From Planctomycetota bacterium (GTDB lineage: Bacteria > Planctomycetota > SZUA-567 > JAFGGJ01), in NCBI GenBank assembly GCA_016930595.1, contig JAFGGJ010000020.1, positions 1 through 48,776 of the forward strand: 48,776 nucleotides of DNA. The letters are read 5' to 3'. The position numbers were made by a program, and so were the translations under genes. The notes beneath the pieces are model-generated. The model did no database searches and was not told the DNA's origin. It was given only the letters and a program-made list of their open reading frames with translations. Position 1 is the stretch's first letter, and every line of letters begins with the position of its first letter. Below, in pieces: positions 7,439 through 16,918 of the stretch.

Positions 7439-8579
7439 TCGCCTCGTTGTTATCAAGCACGGGAAAGGTAACCTGCACTGTATCCGCAAAGGTTCCTTTG
7501 CGATGTGTGCTCACGCTGATTTTTCCTTCGGCCTCGAGTTTCAGCAAGACGTCTTTGTAGTTTCTCTTGATGTAAGGCCGGTCGACATTGTGCTGCACAT
7601 AAATGCGCAGCATCGTGAGAGTCTGTCCCGCGAACTCCGCAAGAAGCATGTCGCCAAGGTCATCGAGAGGGCGAGAGAGCTGAAAAAGAAGTTGCTGACG
7701 CGCGGCCAGTCGCGCATCCACCGGGTTGTACTCGAAGGACGGCACGCCTTGTTCTTCTGTGGAGCACTCCTTTGCCATGATGGTCTTCATGATTTCGTAG
7801 CCTTTGAATCCCTTGCTTACGAAAATCAGGTGATGACTGGTCCGCCCCCCCCGATCATCCTTGAACCGGAATGGGAGGACATATTCGGGTCCAAGTTTCC
7901 GTAAGGCGGAGCACAGCTTTTCGACTATCAGAAGTTCGCGTTCGACAGGTGACAGGGGCTCCAAGCGTGTCCGCAAGTCGTCGGCGCGTTCCTGGCCGAA
8001 GAGGGCATTCATGTGCTCGCGGACTGCCTCGTTGTTGAGGCCCATGTTGATGCGGTTGTAGTTGAAGAAGAAGATGCAGTCGCATCCCCAGTCCTTGAGC
8101 ACGGAATTGACAAGCCGCAAGGAAAGCCCTTTGTAGCCCCACGGGTCCACGAAGAAAAGGGTTGGCACCAGCTTCATCTGCTCAAACATCTTCACGATTT
8201 CGTCTCCAACCTCGTGGGTGGAGACCTGCGGTTGGTGTTTCAGTGTGTCAATGCCCGGCAATTCATTGATGGCCTTCTGAAGCGAGTTGGTATTCGCTTC
8301 GTCTTTGTCGTTGAAGATGGCCACCAGCCTTTCGCGCATGACATCGTGGCCGATGGCTTTCTCAAGGACAAGCAGCGGAGTTGACTGTGTTCCATCGGTG
8401 TAGCGTCCTGGTCCCGCGAAGAGGTCGATATAGGCGATTCGTTTGGGGTGGGTGTTCCACGGCCTGTTCTGCACGCCTATCATAACCTGAGCCCAGGCAT
8501 CGAAGTACTTGGCAACAATCGCGGACTTGACCCGCGACTGGTCCTTGCTTTCTTCGAAGAAGCTCTGGTCCTTTGCCAC
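7425..8579 (-). CDS. tcmP: Three-Cys-motif partner protein TcmP
   Basis: This 384-residue protein matches the TcmP family. A short N-terminal helical region (K-S-A-I-V-A-K-Y-F) leads into I-D-L-F-A-G-P-G (51-58), a methyltransferase motif-I-like turn. F-V-D-P-W-G-Y (143-149) sits where a DPPY-type motif IV would be, and F-F-N-Y-N-R follows. The C-terminal third looks like a winged-helix domain. It may bind SAM and act on a nucleic acid or nucleotide, but this is not known. The start is GTG at 8579 with AGGAG seven bases upstream. It precedes and overlaps the three-Cys gene by 11-14 bases; the two form a conserved pair in other bacteria. The GC content is well below that of neighbouring genes. 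Confidence 0.85.
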   Translation of the reverse strand: MAKDQSFFEESKDQSRVKSAIVAKYFDAWAQVMIGVQNRPWNTHPKRIAYIDLFAGPGRYTDGTQSTPLLVLEKAIGHDVMRERLVAIFNDKDEANTNSLQKAINELPGIDTLKHQPQVSTHEVGDEIVKMFEQMKLVPTLFFVDPWGYKGLSLRLVNSVLKDWGCDCIFFFNYNRINMGLNNEAVREHMNALFGQERADDLRTRLEPLSPVERELLIVEKLCSALRKLGPEYVLPFRFKDDRGGRTSHHLIFVSKGFKGYEIMKTIMAKECSTEEQGVPSFEYNPVDARLAARQQLLFQLSRPLDDLGDMLLAEFAGQTLTMLRIYVQHNVDRPYIKRNYKDVLLKLEAEGKISVSTHRKGTFADTVQVTFPVLDNNEANDGH

Positions 8580-8654
8580 CCAGGAACTCCTACTCGATCA
8601 GATCCGCTTCCTGCAGCGATTTTGTGATGCTGGCATGGAACAGGAATAAACAAT

Positions 8655-8682
8655 ATTCTAACGGTGTAAGGCATAATATCAA
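8655..8682 (-). promoter_or_regulatory. Promoter of the tcmP operon
   Basis: On the minus strand TTGATA (8677-8682) and TAGAAT (8655-8660) are 16 bases apart, a good sigma-70-type promoter in an AT-rich patch. It leaves a leader of about 70 nt before the GTG at 8579. Confidence 0.6.
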
Positions 8683-8787
8683 GGCTAATAAGACATTGTG
8701 GCCCCAGGATACCACGGGTCTGGTCGCTCAGCGCCCCCCGCTTGTCGCCGAGGAAACGTATCCCGCGCGCAAGACCGCCGCACCGCC

Positions 8788-8816
8788 TTGCTCTTTTCTG
8801 CTTCGGGCACTATACT
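8788..8816 (+). promoter_or_regulatory. Promoter of the DNRLRE lipoprotein gene
   Basis: TTGCTC (8788-8793) and TATACT (8811-8816) are separated by 17 bases and lie about 55 bases upstream of the ATG at 8872. Confidence 0.55.
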
Positions 8817-8871
8817 AACGGCCGACTCGGGCTTTGCGGGACACGGCACACACGCCATGAAAGGAAGCCAG

Positions 8872-11800
8872 ATGAAAAACTCGGTTGCCGCAGTACTGGG
8901 GGTCCTGTTCCTGAGCCTGGCTGGCTGCACGCAGAAGCCTCCCCAGCCTCAGCCCGTGGTCGAGCAGCCGCCCGTTGAGCAGGAACCCGCGGCGCAGCCG
9001 GAAGTCCAGACGCCCGCTCCTCCGCCCACACCCGCGCCCCCGCCTCCGCCGCCGACGACCGAGACCAAGTCCTTCATCCCCACGGCCGACGCAACCATCC
9101 ACCTGTACCCGGACGAGCGCAAACAGTCGGTTGGCGGACGCGAATACCTGAGGGCCAAGGGCGGCGAGGACACGGGGGTTCTGCGCTTCGACCTCTCTTC
9201 CATCAAGGGGCACAGGATTGAAAAGGCGACCCTGCACGTGCACGTGAAGGACAACGACCTGCGCTACCTGGACATATCCACGGTGACCGTCCCCTGGAAT
9301 GAAGGCGCTTCAACCGATTACGCCGTCGAGCCTGGAGCGGCCCATTACTATTCGCCCGTGGGGGAAGACGGCAAGTACTGGGGCGCGGACAACACGTCGG
9401 ACTTCTATTCCGTGTGCATGGGTTACGGGGGATCGTTCTGGTACAAGACGGAGGTCGAGCCGGAGGAAGGCCAGTGGCGCGCCGCCGACGTGCACCCGGA
9501 CATCGTGTACGCCCTGGCCAGCGGAGACGCCGACAGCATCGCCGTCTACGACGGTTCCGGCCAGACCCGCACCAACAATTCGTATTTCAGCCGCGAGGCA
9601 CGGGGCAAAGAACCCCGCCTGGAAGTCGTGGTCAGCTCCGAGAAAGACACGACGCCGCCCGGCCAGCCCGGGATGATCCGTTTCGATACGCGCGAGATGG
9701 CAGACGGGGAACTGGTCATGCGCTTTACCCCCGCCCCGGATACCGGTTTCGGCACGCAGGCTTTCGGGTACGACGTGTACTGGTCGGAGCGGCCCATAAC
9801 GGACCTGAATGCGGCCGCCAAGGCGGCCCGTTACCGTGTGCCGCATTACCCCGAGCATGACGGCAGCTACCTGGTTTTTCTGCAGGGGCTGCCATCGGGC
9901 AGGACAATCCACTTTGCCGTGCAGGCGTACGATGCGGCGGGCAACCGCGGCAAGCCCGCCTCGGCCAGCCACATGCTGGCGGAAGTCCCCATGCGCGCCC
10001 TTGCGGACGGCAAAGACCTGCCCATGGGCCGCAAGGCCGCCGGCCCGTCGGTGGTTTCCGTGGGAGGGGTAGACGTGTACGCTGTGCCCGGCCAGGTGAG
10101 GATCGATCCGTTCAGCGGCGATCCCCAGGGCCCGGTTGACGGAGATGCGCGCTGCGGCAACAGCGTCTGGGACGGGCCGGACCGTGCGGTGGTGCTGTTC
10201 AGCGCGAAAGAAGAGATCGTGGATTTCCAGTTGTCGCTCAAGGCCGAAGAGCCCGTAAGCGGCATAAGCGCGGCCATGTCCGACCTGACCGGCCCGGCCG
10301 GGGAGCGGATACCCGCCGCCACGAACGTCAAGCTGTTCACGGTGTGGTGCGTAGCGGACGCGCCCCAGGGAGGCCCGGCGAAGTACATTCCGGAAGTGTG
10401 CGTTCCGGTCAGCGGGACGTTCAGCATCCCCATCGAAGGCAATAACGTCCCCGGCCAGAAAGCCGTGGGCGTATGGGTCGATATTTACGTGCCCGGGACC
10501 GCCGCCGCGGGAGATTACAGCGGCAGCCTGACGGTACGTGCCGGAGGAGCCGACAGGGCGATCCCCGTGTCTCTGAAGGTAGTGAACGTTACGCTGCCCG
10601 GCAAGCCCAGCCACACGACGGAAGTGCACACCTATTCGCGCACTTCCAATGAAGGGGCAGGGGTTGAGCGCCTGGGCGGCCTGAAGAAGGTCGACACCAT
10701 GGTGCGCCGGCTGTCCCGCTGGCACCGCTGTACGTACAACGTCCTGCAGTACAGCCACAACGGCCGGCTGGCGAATCCATGGTCCGCCCCAAGGTTCGAA
10801 GGCTGGGGCAAGCAGGCGCGGATCACGGACTGGAGCCAGTTCGACGACTGGTACGGCCCGTATTTCGACGGTACGGCTTTCACCGCGGAGAAAGGCTACA
10901 TCGGTCCGGGGCAGGGGGAACCGGAAGCCCTGTGCTACCTGCCCAACAACGAATTCTGGCCCGCCGACCTGAAGAGCCAGTACAGGTTCAGGACCAGCGT
11001 GGAGTCCACCGGGGACCTTAAGAGGGACGAAAACGAACTGCCGCCGCTGATCCAGAAAGACCACGGCGAGCATGCCCCGCCGCTGGAAATAGCTTTTACA
11101 CAGCGCTACTGGGATACCTGGGATACGGTCAACGCGCAGTTCGTGGAGCACCTGAAGGCGAAGAAATGGGGCACGACCAGGCTGCAGTTCTATCTCAACA
11201 ACAAGATCAATTATCATTACCGCCCCAATGACGGCACCTGGTGGATACTGGACGAACCGGCGCAGATGGAGGATTATTTCGCCCTGGTGATGTTTGCGCG
11301 CAAGTTCCGTGAAGTCGTTGACCGAGTCGGCATGGAGGGCACACGAATCGAATACAGGGCCGACGTTTCGCGCATGCGCCAGCTGTTCACCACGGCCGAC
11401 GGCGCTTACGACTGTTTTGTTTCTTCCAGCGACGTTTTTACCGCGGCCTATAACCTGCGCGAGCGCCGGATACGTTTTCCGCAGGAAGTCCACTGCCGCT
11501 ACGGCGGGGGCATCAACATGAACCAGGCCATTTTCGAGCTGGAAGCCAGCATGCTCAAGAACTGGATCTTCGGCTGCGACGGTTCCATGCCCTATTACCA
11601 GGCGCTGGCGAACAAGAATTATGACAGCAGGGACTGGGGCCGGCCGGATACGCTGAACATCGTGTACCCGCCCGGGCCGACGGACGCCGCCGAGCCGCTG
11701 GCCAGCGTGCGCCTCAAGATCCAGCGCCGAGCGGTGCAGACCATGGAATATTTCTACAAGTTGTCGGTTGCGGACGGATGGTCGCGCGAACAGGCCCGCC

Positions 11801-12711
11801 GGACGCTGGCGGCTTCCATCAGCCTGACGGGCAAGATCGACCAGAAGAATTATGAAGACCCCGGCCTGATCTCGTTCGAAGGCCTGACCATGGACACGCT
11901 GCCGACGCTTCGCGCCCGGGCCGTGGCCACGCTGCTGGCCAGCGGGACGGACAGGCAGTACCCGGCGCCTTACGGGCATGTGCCCACCATTCCGCTGGTG
12001 AACGGCAACTGGTCCAAGCAGCCGGTTTCGTGGACCCGGTTCGAGGAAGAGGAAAAGGCGAAGGCCAAAGCCAGGGCTGAACGGGAAGCCATGCTGGCCA
12101 ACGCGGTCACGGTGGAATTCAAGGGACGCAGCGGCATCCGGGACGGCGGCATTTTTGCGGCCGATCCCGACCAGGCGGGCAAAGGCGGCAGCATACGCAT
12201 CCAGGCCGCGCACAATTCAGCCGAGCACAGCGGGATCCTGGTGGGCTGCGACCTGTCTTCTCTGCCGCGGGGCAGGGAAGTGTTCGAAGCCAAGCTGGTT
12301 GTCAAGGCGTGGGACTGCGCCAGCCGCATGCCCAACAGGTTGAGCGCCTACCTCGTGACCACCCCGGACTGGCATCCGGACCAGGCGACGTTCAACAACA
12401 GGGCTGCGGGCCGGACCTGGAAGAACGGAGCGTTTGCGATAGGAGCGGACACGGAAGCGGAACCCGTCGCCTCGGCGGTCTGTCCCGCGGATGCCGGGTC
12501 CGACACGCAGGATCCGCCCGTGCGGGTCGAATTCGACATCACGGCCGCGATGAACCGGATCCAGAAGGGGGTCCCGTTCCACGGATTTTACATCACCGGC
12601 ACGCCGGACCGCAAGGTCGATGACGGCTACGGGATCCGCACGCAGGTCCGCACCTCGGATAACGGCGACGGCACGGACGGCCCGGAGATTATCATCAGAC
12701 ACGCAAGGTAA
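8872..12711 (+). CDS. Large lipoprotein with two DNRLRE-type domains and a DUF4091-like core
   Basis: This 1279-residue lipoprotein has lipobox L-A-G-C with Cys19, then a Pro/Glu-rich stalk (about 20-62). Residues about 66-265 look like a DNRLRE/CBM96-type beta-sandwich (T-A-D-A-T-I, G-V-L-R-F-D-L-S, T-V-P-W-N-E-G). About 268-375 resemble a fibronectin type III fold (D-V-Y-W, A-V-Q-A-Y-D-A-A-G-N). About 395-575 is a beta-rich region, about 577-1060 looks like a glycosidase-like TIM barrel of the DUF4091 type, and 1080-1279 is a second DNRLRE-like sandwich. ATG 8872 is chosen over 8857 because AAGGAAG sits ahead of it and it opens on the signal peptide. It probably binds or degrades polysaccharide at the cell surface. 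Its + strand is less G-rich than the flanking genes. Confidence 0.7.
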   Translation: MKNSVAAVLGVLFLSLAGCTQKPPQPQPVVEQPPVEQEPAAQPEVQTPAPPPTPAPPPPPPTTETKSFIPTADATIHLYPDERKQSVGGREYLRAKGGEDTGVLRFDLSSIKGHRIEKATLHVHVKDNDLRYLDISTVTVPWNEGASTDYAVEPGAAHYYSPVGEDGKYWGADNTSDFYSVCMGYGGSFWYKTEVEPEEGQWRAADVHPDIVYALASGDADSIAVYDGSGQTRTNNSYFSREARGKEPRLEVVVSSEKDTTPPGQPGMIRFDTREMADGELVMRFTPAPDTGFGTQAFGYDVYWSERPITDLNAAAKAARYRVPHYPEHDGSYLVFLQGLPSGRTIHFAVQAYDAAGNRGKPASASHMLAEVPMRALADGKDLPMGRKAAGPSVVSVGGVDVYAVPGQVRIDPFSGDPQGPVDGDARCGNSVWDGPDRAVVLFSAKEEIVDFQLSLKAEEPVSGISAAMSDLTGPAGERIPAATNVKLFTVWCVADAPQGGPAKYIPEVCVPVSGTFSIPIEGNNVPGQKAVGVWVDIYVPGTAAAGDYSGSLTVRAGGADRAIPVSLKVVNVTLPGKPSHTTEVHTYSRTSNEGAGVERLGGLKKVDTMVRRLSRWHRCTYNVLQYSHNGRLANPWSAPRFEGWGKQARITDWSQFDDWYGPYFDGTAFTAEKGYIGPGQGEPEALCYLPNNEFWPADLKSQYRFRTSVESTGDLKRDENELPPLIQKDHGEHAPPLEIAFTQRYWDTWDTVNAQFVEHLKAKKWGTTRLQFYLNNKINYHYRPNDGTWWILDEPAQMEDYFALVMFARKFREVVDRVGMEGTRIEYRADVSRMRQLFTTADGAYDCFVSSSDVFTAAYNLRERRIRFPQEVHCRYGGGINMNQAIFELEASMLKNWIFGCDGSMPYYQALANKNYDSRDWGRPDTLNIVYPPGPTDAAEPLASVRLKIQRRAVQTMEYFYKLSVADGWSREQARRTLAASISLTGKIDQKNYEDPGLISFEGLTMDTLPTLRARAVATLLASGTDRQYPAPYGHVPTIPLVNGNWSKQPVSWTRFEEEEKAKAKARAEREAMLANAVTVEFKGRSGIRDGGIFAADPDQAGKGGSIRIQAAHNSAEHSGILVGCDLSSLPRGREVFEAKLVVKAWDCASRMPNRLSAYLVTTPDWHPDQATFNNRAAGRTWKNGAFAIGADTEAEPVASAVCPADAGSDTQDPPVRVEFDITAAMNRIQKGVPFHGFYITGTPDRKVDDGYGIRTQVRTSDNGDGTDGPEIIIRHAR

Positions 12712-12880
12712 GGGAGGCAGTACGGGATTCCCGGGGGCACGAGGGGCGCTTCCGCGGAGGCCCGCACGGCATGGCCGGAAGACGTTTCCCGCGCTTCTCC
12801 GCCCCATGGGGCTGCACACGTGACCGCGGGCGGGCTGGCGTGTAGGAGAGTGTGTCAGGGGGCCGACGGGAGGCGAAGCC

Positions 12881-15658
12881 ATGTATAACAGCGGGATTCC
12901 TGTTTTCATCGCGCTCGGCTGGATGTTGTTCTCCGGGGGCGCGTGCGGCGGGGAAGCCGATCCGGTGGAGAAAATCAAGGAGGCGGTGACCGAGGCGGCC
13001 GGCAAGGGCGGCGGGACGAAGTTCTTCATCGATTACTTCGGGGCGCCCGCGAGGGCGACGCTCATAAGCGCCGACGCGAACGAAGTGAACGTGGAAGTGA
13101 TGGGGCAGGAAGTCGGCGTGGCATGGGAAGGGTTCGCCCCGCGGAGGCTGTACGGGCTTGCAAGGAAATTCCGCGCGGAGGATGCGGCGTACCGCATGGT
13201 GCTCGCCCGCTACTGTGTGGCCAACGATCTTGTCGAGGAGGCGGAGTCCGAGCTGCAGAAGGCAGCCGAACTGGACACCGGGGAGATAAGGGAAGAAGCC
13301 TACAGACTCGCCGCCCGCCTGCACCCCGCCGAGGCGCAGCCGGAAGTCCCGGCGGCCGCGCCGCCGCCCGCGTCCAGGCCCGCGCCTGCCGGGAGCGGCA
13401 AGGATCTCGTTCCGCCCCGCGGCGGATGGGTGCCGATCGGGTTTTCCGGCGGCGGAGCGATGTTCACCCCCGCCATAAGCCATAAGGGGCGGATGTTCGT
13501 GAACTGCGACATGTCGCCGGCGTTCATCTCGAACGACAAAGGACGCACGTGGAAGATGATCCACCACGCGCAGATCGGGGGCAACACGCGTTGCCGGCCG
13601 TGTTTCCACCCGGCGAACGACGACATAATCTACGCGGCGGGAGGCTATTGGGGGGCGTTGAAGATGAGCCGCGACGGCGGAGAGACGTGGACGGCCGCGG
13701 GGAAACCGTCGGCAAGACCGGCGGGGGAAATCGCCATGTCCCCCGGGAACCCTTCGCTGATGATGATAGGCACCGCGGAAGGTGTGGACATATCCCGCGA
13801 CGGGGGAGCGACGTGGAAGAAATGCAACGGGCCCGCCGGCGAAGGCGTGGGGTTCCACTTCGACCAGACGGGCGCCGGGGCGAACCGGACGATATTCGCC
13901 GCCACGGCGCAGGGGATATGGCGGTCCGACGACGGCGGACAGACCTGGCAGGAAAAGACCGGGGGACTGCCGTGGAAGGATATCCGTTCGTTCGCCGGGG
14001 GATCGAACGCCGGGACCGGGGAGATAATCCTGTACTGCGTGATACCGGGGAAGAACGTGGACGGCGCATACGACGGCGGGGTGTACAAATCGAGCGATCG
14101 CGGGGAGCAGTGGGTATCGGCCATGGGGGAAGGCATCAACCAGGACCTGAAGGCGCATGACCAGTGGTCGCAGGCGCAGATCGCGACGTACACGCAGGTG
14201 CTGACGACCAACGTGAAGCCGAAGACGGTATACGCCAACAACCTGAACACGGGGTTCTGGCCGCCGCACCACACGACGTGCTTCCGGTCGGACGATGCCG
14301 GCGGCACATGGCGCGCGACGCTGTACTACGACCCGCGGTTCAAAGCGGATCAGTACAACGTGTCGCCGAACTACCATTCGTACACGCTGGGGCAGAGCTA
14401 CCAGGAGCCTGCGAGCGGGGCGGCCATATGCCCGGGCGACCCGGACATCCTGATACGCGTGGGCGGGATGAAGTGCTTTACGACGCTTGACGGGGGAAAG
14501 ACCTGGAACAGCGCGCACAACGTGCTCGCCCCTGATTCGCCGCCCGGTCCACGGAGCACCTGGCTGTGCAACGGGCTCGTCGTGACGTCCACGTGGCATT
14601 ACTACATAGACCCCTTCGAGCACAACCGCCACTACATTGCGTACACGGACATCGGGTTCGGGCGGTCGGTGGACGGGGGCAAATCGTGGCACTGGTGGAA
14701 CAGGGAGGAATGGGCGCCATGGCGCAACACGTGCTATGAGCTTGCGTTCGACCCCGAAATACCCGGCAAGGTTTGGGGGACGTTCACGGACGTGCATGAC
14801 ATACCCAATGGGAATATCGTCGGGGGGCGGCACTGGAACAACAGCCCCGAGCGCGGGCCCGGGGGCATGTGTGTGAGCACGGATTTCGCCGCGCACTGGC
14901 AGAAGTCCATGGAAGGCCTGCCGATGGCGCCGTGCTGTTCGGTGGCGGTGGACGGCAGGAGTCCCAAGGGCAACCGGACGCTCTACGCGGCTGTCCTGGA
15001 ACACGGCGTCTACAAGTCCACGGACGACGGGAAGACGTGGACGAGGAAATCGCAGGGACTGGGGGCGCCGGGAGCGAACCAGAGAGTCTGCCGGGTGCTG
15101 CTGCATGCGGACGGCACGCTCTTCGCTCTCGTTACGGGCAAGCGCACCCGCACGTACGGCCCGTTCGTCAAGGAAGGGGCGGGGCTGTACCGGTCCGCGG
15201 ACGGCGGGGAGAGCTGGGAGCACATTACGGCGTCGAACCGGCTCGACTGGCCGAAGGACTTCGACGTGCACCCGAAGGACAGCAGGCACATACTTCTCGG
15301 GGCGGCCGACGCCAACGACAAGAGCGGCGGGCTGTACCGCACGACCGACGGAGGCGCGACCTGGCAGAGGCTGGCGAGCAAGGGGCCGGAGACATTCGGG
15401 GGCTACTTTCACCCCACGCGCAGCGGGTGGATATACATGTCGTTGTGCGAAGGATCGCCCGGGACGGGGCTGTGGCTGAGCCGGGACAGCGGGAGGACGT
15501 GGGAGGGGTTCGACGCGCTGCCGTTCAGCAACATCCAGAGGCCGGCGTTCGACCCGGATGACCCGTCGGTGCTCTACGTGACTACGTTCGGCGGGAGCGT
15601 GTGGAAAGGGCCGATAGCGCCGGGCGGAGCGGAAACGGGGTCTGAGCGTCCCGAATAA
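12881..15658 (+). CDS. Secreted BNR/Asp-box beta-propeller (sialidase/xyloglucanase-like fold)
   Basis: This 925-residue secreted protein has a signal peptide ending near the G-G-A-C-G-G-E-A stretch (about residue 25). Residues about 30-170 are a helical domain with an Ala/Pro linker. From about 180 on it is a propeller array with at least twelve Asp boxes of the form S-x-D-x-G-x-T/S-W, for example S-R-D-G-G-E-T-W, S-D-D-G-G-Q-T-W and T-T-D-G-G-A-T-W. Such proteins include sialidases, xyloglucanases and sortilin-like receptors; the sialidase Arg triad is not evident, so no activity is assigned. ATG 12881 follows GGGAGGCG. The upstream gap of 169 bases shows no clear promoter, so it may be read with the lipoprotein gene. 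Confidence 0.8.
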   Translation: MYNSGIPVFIALGWMLFSGGACGGEADPVEKIKEAVTEAAGKGGGTKFFIDYFGAPARATLISADANEVNVEVMGQEVGVAWEGFAPRRLYGLARKFRAEDAAYRMVLARYCVANDLVEEAESELQKAAELDTGEIREEAYRLAARLHPAEAQPEVPAAAPPPASRPAPAGSGKDLVPPRGGWVPIGFSGGGAMFTPAISHKGRMFVNCDMSPAFISNDKGRTWKMIHHAQIGGNTRCRPCFHPANDDIIYAAGGYWGALKMSRDGGETWTAAGKPSARPAGEIAMSPGNPSLMMIGTAEGVDISRDGGATWKKCNGPAGEGVGFHFDQTGAGANRTIFAATAQGIWRSDDGGQTWQEKTGGLPWKDIRSFAGGSNAGTGEIILYCVIPGKNVDGAYDGGVYKSSDRGEQWVSAMGEGINQDLKAHDQWSQAQIATYTQVLTTNVKPKTVYANNLNTGFWPPHHTTCFRSDDAGGTWRATLYYDPRFKADQYNVSPNYHSYTLGQSYQEPASGAAICPGDPDILIRVGGMKCFTTLDGGKTWNSAHNVLAPDSPPGPRSTWLCNGLVVTSTWHYYIDPFEHNRHYIAYTDIGFGRSVDGGKSWHWWNREEWAPWRNTCYELAFDPEIPGKVWGTFTDVHDIPNGNIVGGRHWNNSPERGPGGMCVSTDFAAHWQKSMEGLPMAPCCSVAVDGRSPKGNRTLYAAVLEHGVYKSTDDGKTWTRKSQGLGAPGANQRVCRVLLHADGTLFALVTGKRTRTYGPFVKEGAGLYRSADGGESWEHITASNRLDWPKDFDVHPKDSRHILLGAADANDKSGGLYRTTDGGATWQRLASKGPETFGGYFHPTRSGWIYMSLCEGSPGTGLWLSRDSGRTWEGFDALPFSNIQRPAFDPDDPSVLYVTTFGGSVWKGPIAPGGAETGSERPE

Positions 15659-15709
15659 AGGCAGGTCAAGGTACGGCGTGGATTGCCACGATCCGGAAAG
15701 GAGCGGCGG

Positions 15710-16048
15710 ATGGAAGCTCTGGCATTCGCAGGGGCCGGCGCGCTGATAGCCTTCGCGGGGTTCGCCGTGGGGGCGGCCGTCGGGCGGCGGCGGGCCTACC
15801 GTTCATACCTTGTCAGCATATACGCCGGGGCGAGCACGCTCATCCTGGCGCTGAACAACATCGAAAAAGGGGACGGGGAAACGGGGAAGAGGCTGCTGAG
15901 GTCGCAAATAGACGCGTCGCTTGCGACGTGGGACGCGAAAGACCGGTCCGCGACAAGCCGTGTGCCGGCGGATATGGATCTATCGGCCGTGGACACGGTC
16001 GTCGACAGGTACCGGAAAGGCGACCTGGCGGGGAAGGGGGGAGCGTAA
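15710..16048 (+). CDS. Small membrane-anchored protein, unknown function
   Basis: This 112-residue protein has one N-terminal membrane segment (about 4-25, Ala/Gly-rich, ending G-R-R-R) followed by a cytoplasmic helical domain with charged residues. No family is recognised. ATG 15710 is preferred to the in-frame TTG at 15683 because GGAAAGGAG lies directly ahead of it. It sits 51 bases after the propeller gene and ends 3 bases from the stop of the convergent ThuA gene. Confidence 0.6.
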   Translation: MEALAFAGAGALIAFAGFAVGAAVGRRRAYRSYLVSIYAGASTLILALNNIEKGDGETGKRLLRSQIDASLATWDAKDRSATSRVPADMDLSAVDTVVDRYRKGDLAGKGGA

Positions 16049-16051
16049 GGG

Positions 16052-16789
16052 CTATTCTTCCGCCGGCACCGGGTCCAAGGGTTCCTTGACGTTGGGGCAG
16101 GCGTCTTTCTTTATGATGCGCGGTGCGGCCCAGCGGCAGGCGTTGGCGATTACCCTGCGGACGTTCTCGTCGTAGAAGACGGGGTAAGTCTCGTGCCCGG
16201 GGCGGAAGTAGAAGATGCGCCCGTGGCCTCTTTCGAAGCAGCAGCCGCTCCTGAACACATCGCCGCCCTGGAACCACGACACGAAAACCAGCCTGTCCGG
16301 CTGCGGGATGTCGAAGCGCTCGCCGTACATTTCGGTATGCGGGAGTTCGAAGTATTCGCCGAGGCCTTCGGCTATGGGGTGGGACGGCTCGATGACCCAG
16401 ATGCGTTCCTTTTCGCCCATTTCGCGCCACTTGAGCGAGCAGTTGGTGCCGAGCAGGGCGCGGAATATTTTCGAGAAGTGGCCGGAATGGAGGACGATGA
16501 GACCCATGCCTTCCAGCACGCGCGTCTTGACGCGCTGGACGATCTCGTCCTTGACTTCGCCGTGGGCGGTATGTCCCCACCAGAGCATGACGTCGGTGGA
16601 ATCCACCACTTTCTGCGTGAGGCCGTGCTCAGGTTCGTCGAGCGTGGCGGTGCGGACGGTGAAGCCGCCGGCTTTCTTGAGGCCTTCGGCAATGGCGCCG
16701 TGCATTCCCTTGGGGTAGAGCTTGCCTATCTGTTCGTTCTTCTTCTCATGACGGAATTCATTCCACACGGTCACCTTGATATCGGCCAT
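16052..16789 (-). CDS. ThuA domain protein
   Basis: This 245-residue cytosolic-looking protein is a ThuA-family member (class I glutamine-amidotransferase-like fold, linked to trehalose and other sugar utilisation). Visible marks are V-W-N-E near the N-terminus, the [10 protein letters not shown] segment, [13 protein letters not shown] and [13 protein letters not shown]. The two His-rich segments are conserved in the family. Its length is typical. The ATG at 16789 follows GGAGCAGGACG on the minus strand. It lies in the same direction as, and 129 bases downstream of, a short secreted ORF and the PA14 gene. Substrate is unknown. Confidence 0.88.
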   Translation of the reverse strand: MADIKVTVWNEFRHEKKNEQIGKLYPKGMHGAIAEGLKKAGGFTVRTATLDEPEHGLTQKVVDSTDVMLWWGHTAHGEVKDEIVQRVKTRVLEGMGLIVLHSGHFSKIFRALLGTNCSLKWREMGEKERIWVIEPSHPIAEGLGEYFELPHTEMYGERFDIPQPDRLVFVSWFQGGDVFRSGCCFERGHGRIFYFRPGHETYPVFYDENVRRVIANACRWAAPRIIKKDACPNVKEPLDPVPAEE

Positions 16790-16918
16790 CGTCCTGCTCC
16801 TTTACATGCGGCTGCCGGCGGTTTCTGCTGCGGGAAAGGCCCCGCGCGGGCAAGTATTGCACCGGCGGGAGACGTGTCAAGGATGGAAGCGGACGAAAAC
16901 AGCGCGCTTCGCCGCCGG

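Larger units (their letters stand above)
6612..8700. other. Lower-GC genomic island carrying the TcmP/three-Cys pair
   Basis: Base composition drops from about 70-75% GC to near 50-55%, and codon use becomes more even at third positions. The change begins just after the stop at 6611 and ends in the AT-rich promoter region near 8640-8700. Both genes inside run opposite to their plus-strand neighbours. No integrase, transposase or obvious flanking direct repeat is seen, so the route of entry is unknown. Horizontal acquisition is an inference from composition and gene content. Confidence 0.6.

Noticed and set aside
7262..8384. Plus-strand open frames inside the low-GC island
   Set aside because: They have no ribosome sites and lie opposite genes with clear TcmP and three-Cys family motifs.
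9310..15412. Minus-strand open frames of over 900 codons opposite the two large secreted proteins
   Set aside because: These arise from high GC and strong codon bias. The plus strand has signal peptides, Asp boxes and correct starts.
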